A stretch of 39,847 nucleotides of DNA from Oscillospiraceae bacterium (GTDB taxonomy: Bacteria > Bacillota > Clostridia > UMGS1840 > HGM11507), in assembly GCA_015068525.1 (NCBI GenBank), contig SVKJ01000013.1:1-39847 (forward strand), in the 5' to 3' direction. The first letter of the stretch is position 1. Every line of letters starts with the position of its first letter. The position numbers and the translations under genes are program-made. Positions 1 through 5,211 of this stretch are shown here, one piece after another. The notes below the pieces were generated by a model. It was not told where the DNA came from. It ran no database searches and saw nothing but the letters and a program-made list of their open reading frames with translations.

Positions 1-2
1 TA

Positions 3-1754
3 TATAGGGAAGATTTTACTGAACTCTCTGATGAGATAAAGCAGTATTATTCTGATAAAATAGAGTTCCTGAAAGTGCAACGTGGATACAAGCAGGGTGA
101 AGTTATGCACGTGATAGATTATACGCGAGGTTGGGGTTCAAGAAATGATAGAATAGACCAGCGTAAGACTACTTTTACTAATTGCTTGGCAAGACATGTT
201 TCGAATGCTAAAAGATTTATAACATATTTAGATAGAAACTGCAAACGCGATAAATTATTAAATAGAATTTTAGACTGGTATTACTCTCCACACACAGACA
301 AAAAGGTAATAGACCTATATGCTGCATCTAATAACATATATGAAAATGCAGAATATTTAGGAGTGCGCAAACGAAAAAACTCATCAATGTATTATTATCG
401 TATAAAGATGAAACTACCAAATGGAACGCCTGTCAATATTGAAAAAGGTTCATTTTATTCACCCGAAGAAGCAAATAAAGCACGTAAGCAACATCTTATA
501 TTGCTTACAACACAGGGCTGCAATAATTCGGATAAAACAGTAGAAGATGTGTTCTTTGAATTTATATCTGATACCTGTAAACTAAAACCGAGTTTAGAGA
601 AAAAGTATCTTTCATATTATAATTCTCGTATAAAGGATAGAATGGGTAATCTTAAAATTGGGGAAACATTAAATGCATTAGAAAACCTATATAATCAAAT
701 TACTCATTATCAAGTCAAAGATATGAGAACAAAAGACAGCAGTATCACATTAACTCCAAATTATGTATCAGGTTTGAGAGCAATGCTTTGTAATCTATTT
801 GACTATGCGTATAATAAGAAATATATTCGTTCCCATCCAATGTATGCCCTTCCGAGCAAATGGACTACAGAAGGTGAAGAAAGGTTTGCACGAACCAAAG
901 AAAAAAATAATTACATACAACCTTTATTTGCCTACCTTGGCAACAAGCACAAATTGTTACCTGATATTCAAAAATTATTTCCGAAGAATATTGATATGTT
1001 TATCGATTTGTTTAGTGGTTCGAGTGTTGTCGGCATCAACTGCGATGCAAAGCAAGTTCTAATAAATGACAGTAACCTGTTTTTGATTGGAATTTATAAA
1101 GGAATACAGGAAACAACTCCTGATGCTGCTTGGAGAATGATTGAAACTATTATAAACAAATATTCTCTTACCAAAGAAAACGAAGATGGTTATTATTTAT
1201 GCAGAGAAGATTATAATAAAATCTTATATGAAGAGCGCTGCAATAAATATTGGTACTGGGGGTTGGTGTTAGTTTGGTGCAGCTTCAATCGTTCAACTGT
1301 TCAATTCAATCTGCAAAATGAATATAATGCACCTTTTGGTTTTAGTAAAGTTAATTTTGATTTAGCGAAACAGAAGTTTTTTGCTTTTGCTAAAAAGGTT
1401 TCGGGTAGTAAAATTGTTTTTACCTGCGATGATTACAAAAACATAGATGTTCAAGCAGGAGCCTTTGTGTATATAGACCCACCATATCTCATCACTACTG
1501 CAACATATAATAAGGGTTGGGATAAACAAGCAGAAAATGAACTGTATAATTATCTGGAAACTTTGGATAACAAAGGTGTGAAGTGGGCGATGTCCAATGT
1601 TTTAGAAAATAACGGAGAAAACCACACTATGCTTTCAGATTGGATAAGCAGGAAGAAATACAGAGTTCATTATTTAGATGGCGAATACATCCATGCAAAT
1701 TTCAGGCGTAAAAATAAAGGACGTACAGTAGAAGTTCTGATTACAAACTACTAA
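3..1754 (+). CDS. D12-class DNA adenine methyltransferase with integrase-like N-terminal domains (left end cut off)
   Basis: Site-specific DNA N6-adenine methyltransferase. Residue numbers count from the GTG at 75. The C-terminal 280 residues are a Dam/D12 catalytic domain: motif X (LFAYLGNKHKLL, about 284-295), the SAM-binding motif FIDLFSGSSVVG near 310, and the catalytic DPPY at 468-471. The N-terminal part is unlike Dam. Residues about 92-145 resemble the AP2/arm-type DNA-binding domain of Tn916-like integrases (GVRKRKN...YRIKMKLPNG...F.SPEEA). Residues about 153-260 resemble a SAM-like core-binding domain of tyrosine recombinases. No recombinase catalytic domain follows. The frame stays open to the window edge and the 24 codons before 75 read like protein, so the gene probably starts outside the window. 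An ATG at 105 with AGGGTGA four bases ahead is the alternative start. It ends in a terminator shared with the convergent XRE gene. The methylase call is firm; the N-terminal domain calls are by eye. Confidence 0.85.
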   Translation, partial: YREDFTELSDEIKQYYSDKIEFLKVQRGYKQGEVMHVIDYTRGWGSRNDRIDQRKTTFTNCLARHVSNAKRFITYLDRNCKRDKLLNRILDWYYSPHTDKKVIDLYAASNNIYENAEYLGVRKRKNSSMYYYRIKMKLPNGTPVNIEKGSFYSPEEANKARKQHLILLTTQGCNNSDKTVEDVFFEFISDTCKLKPSLEKKYLSYYNSRIKDRMGNLKIGETLNALENLYNQITHYQVKDMRTKDSSITLTPNYVSGLRAMLCNLFDYAYNKKYIRSHPMYALPSKWTTEGEERFARTKEKNNYIQPLFAYLGNKHKLLPDIQKLFPKNIDMFIDLFSGSSVVGINCDAKQVLINDSNLFLIGIYKGIQETTPDAAWRMIETIINKYSLTKENEDGYYLCREDYNKILYEERCNKYWYWGLVLVWCSFNRSTVQFNLQNEYNAPFGFSKVNFDLAKQKFFAFAKKVSGSKIVFTCDDYKNIDVQAGAFVYIDPPYLITTATYNKGWDKQAENELYNYLETLDNKGVKWAMSNVLENNGENHTMLSDWISRKKYRVHYLDGEYIHANFRRKNKGRTVEVLITNY

Positions 1755-1792
1755 AAAATGAGCACTTTCTGGAACCAGAAAGTGCTCATTTT
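1755..1792. terminator. Bidirectional intrinsic terminator
   Basis: Perfect 18-bp inverted repeat (1755-1772 and 1775-1792) with a 2-nt centre, flanked by A and T runs on both strands. It lies between the convergent methyltransferase and XRE genes, and the stop codon of the XRE gene is inside the right arm. Confidence 0.85.
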
Positions 1793-2094
1793 ATCATATC
1801 ATTCACAATAGAAGTTATACTGTCAAGTTGTTTGTCGCTCAACTTTTTCAAAGAACTAATCAGCGCATTCAATTTTTCAGGATTTGCTGCATCGGTGTCA
1901 AAAAAGTCACTTGGGCTAATATCAAGATATTCACAGATGAAGAAAAATGACGCCATTGATGGAAGCGCTTTTTTGCTTTCAATGTTCGAGATATAGCCAG
2001 AGTTTTGACCTATGGACAGGCTCATCTCTCTTGCTGATACACCTTTTTTAGTCCTCAACTGTGCTAATCTTATAGGGAATTCATCCTCATACAT
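1786..2094 (-). CDS. XRE-family transcriptional regulator (element-borne repressor)
   Basis: DNA-binding regulator of about 102 residues. An N-terminal HTH_3 domain covers roughly residues 5-62 (RLAQLRTKKGVSAREMSLSI, then GYISNIESKKALPSM as recognition helix region, ending FFDT). A short C-terminal helix (NALISSLKKLSDKQLDSITS) probably dimerises. The open frame begins at a GTG at 2103, but the ATG at 2094 is preceded by GAGGTG with six bases between, so I start there. It is divergent from the SLOG gene. The 145-bp gap between them holds both promoters and an inverted repeat, as expected for an autoregulated phage- or ICE-type repressor. What it represses is inference from position. Confidence 0.85.
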   Translation of the reverse strand: MYEDEFPIRLAQLRTKKGVSAREMSLSIGQNSGYISNIESKKALPSMASFFFICEYLDISPSDFFDTDAANPEKLNALISSLKKLSDKQLDSITSIVNDMIK

Positions 2095-2150
2095 CTTAAT
2101 CACCTCACTACATAATATTATATCCTACTATTTTAAAATTATAGTGGAAC

Positions 2151-2182
2151 CATTCCTGAGAATACATTGCCATTCAGGAATG
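2151..2182. promoter_or_regulatory. Inverted repeat, candidate operator between xre and the SLOG gene
   Basis: Perfect 9-bp arms CATTCCTGA (2151-2159) and TCAGGAATG (2174-2182) are separated by 14 bp. The -35 box of the rightward promoter lies between the arms and the right arm fills part of its spacer, so a bound dimer would block transcription. On the minus strand a TATAAT at 2122-2117 is a plausible -10 for the xre gene, with a weak -35. The XRE protein as ligand is inferred from proximity only. Confidence 0.5.
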
Positions 2183-2195
2183 AATATGATATAAT
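2167..2195 (+). promoter_or_regulatory. SigA-type promoter for the SLOG gene
   Basis: TTGCCA (2167-2172), a 17-bp spacer and TATAAT (2190-2195), with TG one base ahead of the -10 (extended -10). The start point would be near 2202, 37 bp before the gene. Confidence 0.6.
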
Positions 2196-2238
2196 ATGTC
2201 TAATTATTAGAAATAAACTGACAAAGCGAGTATGATGA

Positions 2239-2775
2239 ATGATGTGTTTGGAAAAGACAGCCTGTTTCTTCGGGCATAGAAAGATTGATGTGACAGATGA
2301 ATTAAAGACAGCGTTATATAAAGAAATTGAGAATTTAATAGTGGATGATGAAATTACCGCCTTTCTTTTCGGGAGCAAAAGCCAGTTTGATGACTTGTGT
2401 TATAAAATAGTATCAGACCTGAAAAACAAATACCCTTACATACGGCGTGTGTATGTAAGGGCGGAATTTGAACATATAGATGGCGAAGGCAGTAGAGCAT
2501 ATAGAGAAAGTCTGTTAGAGCACTATGAAGATACCTACTACCCAGAAAGTGTTTCGGGTGCAGGAAAGGCTGTCTATGTAAAGCGTAATCAGCACATGAT
2601 AGATAAGAGTTCTATATGTGTGGTTTATTATGATGAAAACTATATGCCATCCAGAAGAAAGCAAAGCAGACGCGATTTGACAGACTACCAACCTTCAAGC
2701 GGTACAGGTGTGGCATACAAGTATGCGGAGAAGAAAAAAAAGAGAATAATCAATATAGCAGCACTTGACTTATAA
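2239..2775 (+). CDS. SLOG-family protein (DUF1273/YpsA-like)
   Basis: 178-residue protein of the SLOG superfamily (Rossmann-like nucleotide- or ligand-binding fold), closest to the DUF1273/YpsA group. Visible marks are the N-terminal CFFGHRKI (residues 9-16), FLFGSKSQFDDLC near 43-55, a strand-rich middle (YIRRVYVRAEF), GAGKAVYVKRNQHMIDKS near 110-125, and the C-terminal SGTGVAYKYA, which is the usual SLOG ending. ATG 2239 is followed at once by a second ATG, and the ribosome site is weak (AAGCGAG). The family is common next to XRE regulators on Firmicutes mobile elements. SLOG domains have been proposed to sense nucleotide-derived signals, but the function of this one is unknown. A hairpin terminator overlaps its stop codon. 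Confidence 0.8.
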   Translation: MMCLEKTACFFGHRKIDVTDELKTALYKEIENLIVDDEITAFLFGSKSQFDDLCYKIVSDLKNKYPYIRRVYVRAEFEHIDGEGSRAYRESLLEHYEDTYYPESVSGAGKAVYVKRNQHMIDKSSICVVYYDENYMPSRRKQSRRDLTDYQPSSGTGVAYKYAEKKKKRIINIAALDL

Positions 2776-2790
2776 AGTGCTGCTGTTTTT
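2757..2790 (+). terminator. Intrinsic terminator of the SLOG gene
   Basis: Arms AGCAGCACTT (2757-2766) and AAGTGCTGCT (2775-2784), then G and five T. The stem spans the stop codon of the SLOG gene. Confidence 0.85.
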
Positions 2791-2816
2791 ATACATACAA
2801 CAACATAAATGAGAAA

Positions 2817-2863
2817 AACAGCAACTGAAATGCCGAAACGCATAACAGTTGCTGTTGTTTTTT
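2817..2863. terminator. Second intrinsic terminator
   Basis: Perfect 11-bp arms AACAGCAACTG (2817-2827) and CAGTTGCTGTT (2846-2856), then G and seven T. An A run precedes the left arm, so it could work in both directions. It follows the first terminator by 27 bp. Confidence 0.75.
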
Positions 2864-2907
2864 GGATATAAATGCTCACAGTTCACTTTATAGATATATG
2901 CAATTTA

Positions 2908-2928
2908 GATTTTGAGTATTTCAAAATC
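2908..2928. repeat. Short inverted repeat ahead of the small ORF
   Basis: GATTTTGA (2908-2915) and TCAAAATC (2921-2928) with a 5-nt loop and no T run. It lies about 75 bp before the small ORF and could be an operator or a small hairpin. No convincing -35/-10 pair was found between it and the ORF. Confidence 0.3.
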
Positions 2929-3004
2929 GTATGTCTTTGTGATAGTGGACGAGATGTACAGCATATAAATACTGTATAAATCCAACGTGAGAGGAGGGTT
3001 GATT

Positions 3005-3172
3005 GTGAATATAATCGTACATATGCCAAAAACAGATAAAATTGCTGAGCTTCAAAATAAGGTAGCAGAAGTTCATTCGGACATGGTAATGTCTTATATA
3101 AACAATCTATCCTGCTCCAAAGAGCAGAAGTTGAAATTAGTTGAGGCTCTGCAATCAGTTGAGAGAGATTAA
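3005..3172 (+). CDS. Small unknown protein of the element
   Basis: Short ORF of 55 codons with the strong ribosome site GGAGGG about eight bases before a GTG start at 3005. The ORF can be extended to 2987, but that would make the ribosome site coding. The product is mostly helical and charged (KTDKIAELQNKVAEVHSDM...NNLSCSKEQKLKLVEAL). I do not recognise a family; no signal peptide or membrane segment. Its last 18 bases overlap the end of the convergent twin-XRE gene. The ribosome site and protein-like composition support a real gene; function unknown. Confidence 0.55.
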   Translation: MNIIVHMPKTDKIAELQNKVAEVHSDMVMSYINNLSCSKEQKLKLVEALQSVERD

Positions 3173-3769
3173 TTTCTCCCAAGTAAATTTAAACATTCTA
3201 ACTTTGTTCTGTTCCCAACGCTTTACTTTAAACAAATCAACATTCATAAGTTTGGCAAGTTCCTTTTGAGTAACTCCAAGTTTTTTTCTCAAATTTTTAA
3301 TATAGGTACCCTGACCATCGTACATAAATCTGTTGTAGTCATCCAAAAGGGCATATACATCCACTTCCAAGATTTCTGCAATCTTGTCCATAAGTGCAGG
3401 TGCATAGTAATCCTTCTGATGTTCTTCATAAGCGGAGTAACTACTGCGCTGTATTCCTAAACGGTCAGCGATGTCTATTTGATATAAACCTTTCTTATGT
3501 CTGTAATAACGTAACTTATCTGATACTTCTGTTATCATATTAGGGTCAGGGAACTTAAGCATAAAAAGTTGTGCTTCAACTACCTTTTTGGGTGTAATGA
3601 AGCGGAAAGAGTGTATATATAACGGAGAGGCGACAGTTTTGTTGCCTTTCTTTTTTATTATCAAAAATAGTTCAGGACTGATTTTTAATACGTTTTCGCT
3701 GATGAATGTATAGTTAACTGCATCATTTTCAAAAAGAGCCATTGTGAGAGTGTTGCATTCTGAATGCAT
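3155..3769 (-). CDS. Regulator with two XRE helix-turn-helix domains
   Basis: 204 residues. Two XRE-type HTH domains are visible: residues about 83-140 (KLRYYRHKKGLYQIDIADRL...SSYSAYEEHQ) and about 155-200 (IKNLRKKLGVTQKELAKLMN...VKRWEQNK). The first 75 residues are of unknown type. The upstream start is uncertain. The ATG at 3769 lies inside the sigK-derived junction sequence and no clear ribosome site precedes it or the next ATG (3742). Its first codons therefore depend on whether the element is integrated or circular, so this may be the truncated or rearranged form of the protein. Position at the element end and the double HTH suggest control of element genes or excision, which is inference. 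Confidence 0.75.
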   Translation of the reverse strand: MHSECNTLTMALFENDAVNYTFISENVLKISPELFLIIKKKGNKTVASPLYIHSFRFITPKKVVEAQLFMLKFPDPNMITEVSDKLRYYRHKKGLYQIDIADRLGIQRSSYSAYEEHQKDYYAPALMDKIAEILEVDVYALLDDYNRFMYDGQGTYIKNLRKKLGVTQKELAKLMNVDLFKVKRWEQNKVRMFKFTWEKLISLN

Positions 3770-4086
3770 CTTACAGCGTATGTAGCAAGTCTTATGCCTT
3801 TGTCAAAATCAAAATTATTTATGGCTTTTATAAGACCTATTGTACCGATTGAAATTAAATCTTCATATTCTTTCTGGCATTGATAGTATTTTTTGGCAAC
3901 GTAAGCCACAAGCCTTAAATTTCTTTCAATAAGTACATTTTTTGCTTCTTCATCGCCATTTTTAAATTTTTTAATTAACTCCTCTTCTTCTTTTTTTGAA
4001 AGAGGTTTTGGAAAAGAATTGAGATTGCTTAAGTACCCTATAAAGATAAGAAAGTCAGACATTAAATTAAATAATAAATTAAACAT
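3685..4086 (-). CDS. sigK: Sporulation sigma factor K, N-terminal part of a split gene
   Basis: Mother-cell sigma factor for late sporulation. Residues 1 to about 110 match sigma-K throughout: the pro-sequence, SFPKPLSKKEEEELIKKF, GDEEAKNVLIERNLRLVAYV, EDLISIGTIGLIKAINNF (region 2 core-binding) and GIRLATYAVRC (region 2.4). After CIQN the match ends and about 23 unrelated residues run to a stop at 3685. The DNA-binding region 4 is absent, so this fragment alone cannot be active. A hydrophobic N-terminus (about residues 3-20, LLFNLMSDFLIFIGYL) is the pro-sequence that B. subtilis pro-sigma-K loses by SpoIVFB cleavage. The start is fixed by AAAGGGGG six bases before ATG 4086. The pattern equals spoIVCB of B. 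subtilis, so the gene is probably restored by excision of the element in the mother cell. Confidence 0.92.
   Translation of the reverse strand: MFNLLFNLMSDFLIFIGYLSNLNSFPKPLSKKEEEELIKKFKNGDEEAKNVLIERNLRLVAYVAKKYYQCQKEYEDLISIGTIGLIKAINNFDFDKGIRLATYAVRCIQNATLSQWLFLKMMQLTIHSSAKTY
3755..3767. other. Candidate attachment-site core at the sigK junction
   Basis: The 13-bp sequence GCATTCTGAATGC is a perfect palindrome around one T. Read on the minus strand it encodes the last sigK-like residues (CIQN). Sigma-K proteins normally continue with Glu-Ile-Leu, but here the frame turns into unrelated sequence directly after AATG. The crossover must therefore be within or next to this palindrome. I recall AATGA as the short core of the B. 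subtilis skin junction, which fits the AAT-G(AA) reading here. Confidence 0.6.
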
Positions 4087-4150
4087 AAAATTCCCCCTTT
4101 TATAAATTATGAAAAATAAAATAAAACTTGCAAGTCCCCCTCATTTTCTA

Positions 4151-4179
4151 TTGACTTTTTTATAAATATGGAATATAAT
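4151..4179 (+). promoter_or_regulatory. SigA promoter of ribU
   Basis: TTGACT (4151-4156), a 17-bp spacer and TATAAT (4174-4179). The transcript would start near 4186, just before the riboswitch. Confidence 0.8.
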
Positions 4180-4190
4180 ATAGAAAAATA

Positions 4191-4332
4191 TGTTTTAGAG
4201 GCGAGGTGCAATTCCTCACCGGTGGTTAGCAGTCGGAAAGTTTTCTGACGGTTAGAAAGTCCATGAGCCTTTTTAAAAAGGTTGATTCGGTGAAATTCCG
4301 AAACCGACGGTAAAGTCCGGATAAATAGAACA
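4191..4332 (+). promoter_or_regulatory. FMN riboswitch (RFN element)
   Basis: Conserved RFN blocks are present in order: GAGGTGCAATTCCTCACCGG, GGTTAGCAGTC, then GATTCGGTGAAATTCCGAA, CCGACGGTAAAGTCCGGAT. The closing stem P1 can form between 4191-4197 (TGTTTTA) and 4326-4332 (TAGAACA). FMN binding should favour the terminator at 4350 and so switch off the riboflavin transporter gene that follows. Confidence 0.95.
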
Positions 4333-4349
4333 ATACTATGTTATTACAT

Positions 4350-4376
4350 ACTCTGCATATTTTGCAGAGTTTTTTT
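4350..4376 (+). terminator. Riboswitch expression-platform terminator
   Basis: Arms ACTCTGCA (4350-4357) and TGCAGAGT (4363-4370) followed by a run of seven T ending at 4376. It lies between the FMN aptamer and the ribosome site of ribU, so control is by premature termination. Confidence 0.88.
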
Positions 4377-4391
4377 AATGGGGGAATTTAT

Positions 4392-4937
4392 ATGAAAACG
4401 AACACAAAAAAAATGGTAGTAATGGCAATGCTTTCGGCAATATCGGTTATTCTTGTTATGTTAATAAGAGTTCCCTGGATTGGTGCGGGCTTTTTAGAAT
4501 ATGACCCTGCTGATGTACCTATCTTAATTGCAACACTTATTTACGGTCCTTGTGCAGGACTTACAGTAACATTTGTTGTTTCTGTAATTCAGGGGCTTAC
4601 AGTAAGTTCGGGAAGTGGAATAATAGGAATAATTATGCATATTCTTGCAACGGGTTCTTATGTGTTTTTTACGGGGAATATATATAAAAGAGCAAAAAAT
4701 ATAAAAGGTCTTATAGTTTCCTTGTGCTTTGGTGCATTGGTATCAACCTTGTTTATGCTTCTTTGGAATGTATGGTTTACCCCTTTATTTATGAAGGTTC
4801 CTACCGAAGTAGTTGTTAAAATGCTTGCGCCTACTATTATACCTTTTAATCTTATAAAAACGTTTGGTAACGGTGCTCTGGCAGGATTAGTATTTGCTAT
4901 ACTTAAAAAAACTGATATTTTGAATAAAAATTCATAA
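4392..4937 (+). CDS. ribU: Riboflavin transporter, ECF-type substrate-binding subunit RibU
   Basis: Membrane S-component of an energy-coupling factor transporter that takes up riboflavin together with shared EcfA/A'/T subunits encoded elsewhere. 181 residues with about six hydrophobic segments, the family motif LEYDPADVPILIATLIYGP in the first third, and a charged C-terminus. I start at ATG 4392 because GGGGGAA stands just ahead. An in-frame ATG at 4338 lies upstream of the terminator hairpin and would translate through it. The FMN riboswitch gives feedback control by the end product of riboflavin uptake. No terminator follows; the aromatic operon promoter starts seven bases after the stop codon. 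Confidence 0.93.
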   Translation: MKTNTKKMVVMAMLSAISVILVMLIRVPWIGAGFLEYDPADVPILIATLIYGPCAGLTVTFVVSVIQGLTVSSGSGIIGIIMHILATGSYVFFTGNIYKRAKNIKGLIVSLCFGALVSTLFMLLWNVWFTPLFMKVPTEVVVKMLAPTIIPFNLIKTFGNGALAGLVFAILKKTDILNKNS

Positions 4938-4943
4938 TTTCTA

Positions 4944-4972
4944 TTGACATATAAAAAAAATAGGAATATAAT
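4944..4972 (+). promoter_or_regulatory. SigA promoter of the aromatic amino acid operon
   Basis: TTGACA (4944-4949), a 17-bp spacer and TATAAT (4967-4972). Predicted start near 4979, about 26 bases before the leader-peptide ATG. The element resembles the ribU promoter: both have TTTCTATTGAC and GGAATATAATA. Confidence 0.85.
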
Positions 4973-5004
4973 AATAAGGAAATTTTAGAAAAGGATACAC
5001 TAAA

Positions 5005-5118
5005 ATGAATAGAATTTTTTCAAACAACTTTTATTTTAACTATTTTGCTGCTTACTTTTTTGGTTTTGCGGCTTTCTTTGGTTGTTTTTTTAAAAAATGT
5101 ATTTATGAGATTGTGTAA
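5005..5118 (+). CDS. Phe/Tyr-rich leader peptide of the aro operon
   Basis: A 37-codon ORF with 11 Phe and 4 Tyr codons, including clusters FYFNYF (9-14), AAYFFGFAAFF (15-25) and FF (28-29), and no Trp. AAGGA about nine bases ahead of the ATG is its ribosome site. The last codons overlap the left arm of an antiterminator helix (5097-5109), and a terminator follows at 5142-5174, before aroF. This is the architecture of a ribosome-mediated attenuator. When Phe-tRNA or Tyr-tRNA is short, the ribosome stalls in the Phe/Tyr run, the antiterminator forms and the operon is read. When both are plentiful it runs to the stop at 5116 and the terminator forms. The peptide itself needs no further function. 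Confidence 0.85.
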   Translation: MNRIFSNNFYFNYFAAYFFGFAAFFGCFFKKCIYEIV

Positions 5119-5161
5119 TTTCTTTTTAATAAATGTTATTTAAAGCAACTCATAAATACAT
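5097..5161 (+). promoter_or_regulatory. Antiterminator helix of the aro attenuator
   Basis: ATGTATTTATGAG (5097-5109) is perfectly complementary over 13 bp to CTCATAAATACAT (5149-5161). The right arm contains the end of the left arm of the terminator, its loop and the start of its right arm, so the two structures exclude each other. The left arm sits on leader codons 31-35, where a ribosome at the stop codon would cover it. Confidence 0.85.
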
Positions 5162-5174
5162 GGGTTGCTTTTTT
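5142..5174 (+). terminator. Attenuator terminator before aroF
   Basis: AAAGCAACTCAT (5142-5153) pairs with ATGGGTTGCTTT (5160-5171) with one G-U pair and a 6-nt loop. Six T follow the GC-rich part (5169-5174). It sits 38 bp before the aroF start codon. Confidence 0.88.
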
Positions 5175-5211
5175 GATTATATGTTGACATAATTTATCAG
5201 GAGGAATAAAA

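Larger units (their letters stand above)
1..3767. mobile_element. Right part of a skin-like element inserted in sigK
   Basis: All DNA from the window edge to the point where sigK homology stops (about 3767) is foreign to sigK and carries typical element genes: a DNA methyltransferase with integrase-like domains, two XRE regulators, a SLOG protein and a small unknown ORF. Known skin elements split sigK and are excised in the mother cell by a large serine recombinase. Here the recombinase, the other end and the 3' part of sigK would lie left of the window, so excision is inferred, not seen. Confidence 0.7.

Noticed and set aside
799..1062. 87-codon plus-strand ORF within the methyltransferase gene
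   Set aside because: Out-of-frame overlap with the conserved D12 gene and no ribosome site.
2883..3182. 99-codon minus-strand ORF opposite the small ORF
   Set aside because: The plus-strand ORF has a strong ribosome site; this one does not and looks like its complement.
4086..4125. CATAATTTA on the minus strand as a sigma-E/K-type -10 of sigK
   Set aside because: Start point would fall in the ribosome site and no -35 match lies at the right distance.
4338..4391. Upstream ATG of ribU at 4338 as start
   Set aside because: It would make the riboswitch terminator part of the coding sequence. The strong ribosome site GGGGGAA stands before ATG 4392.
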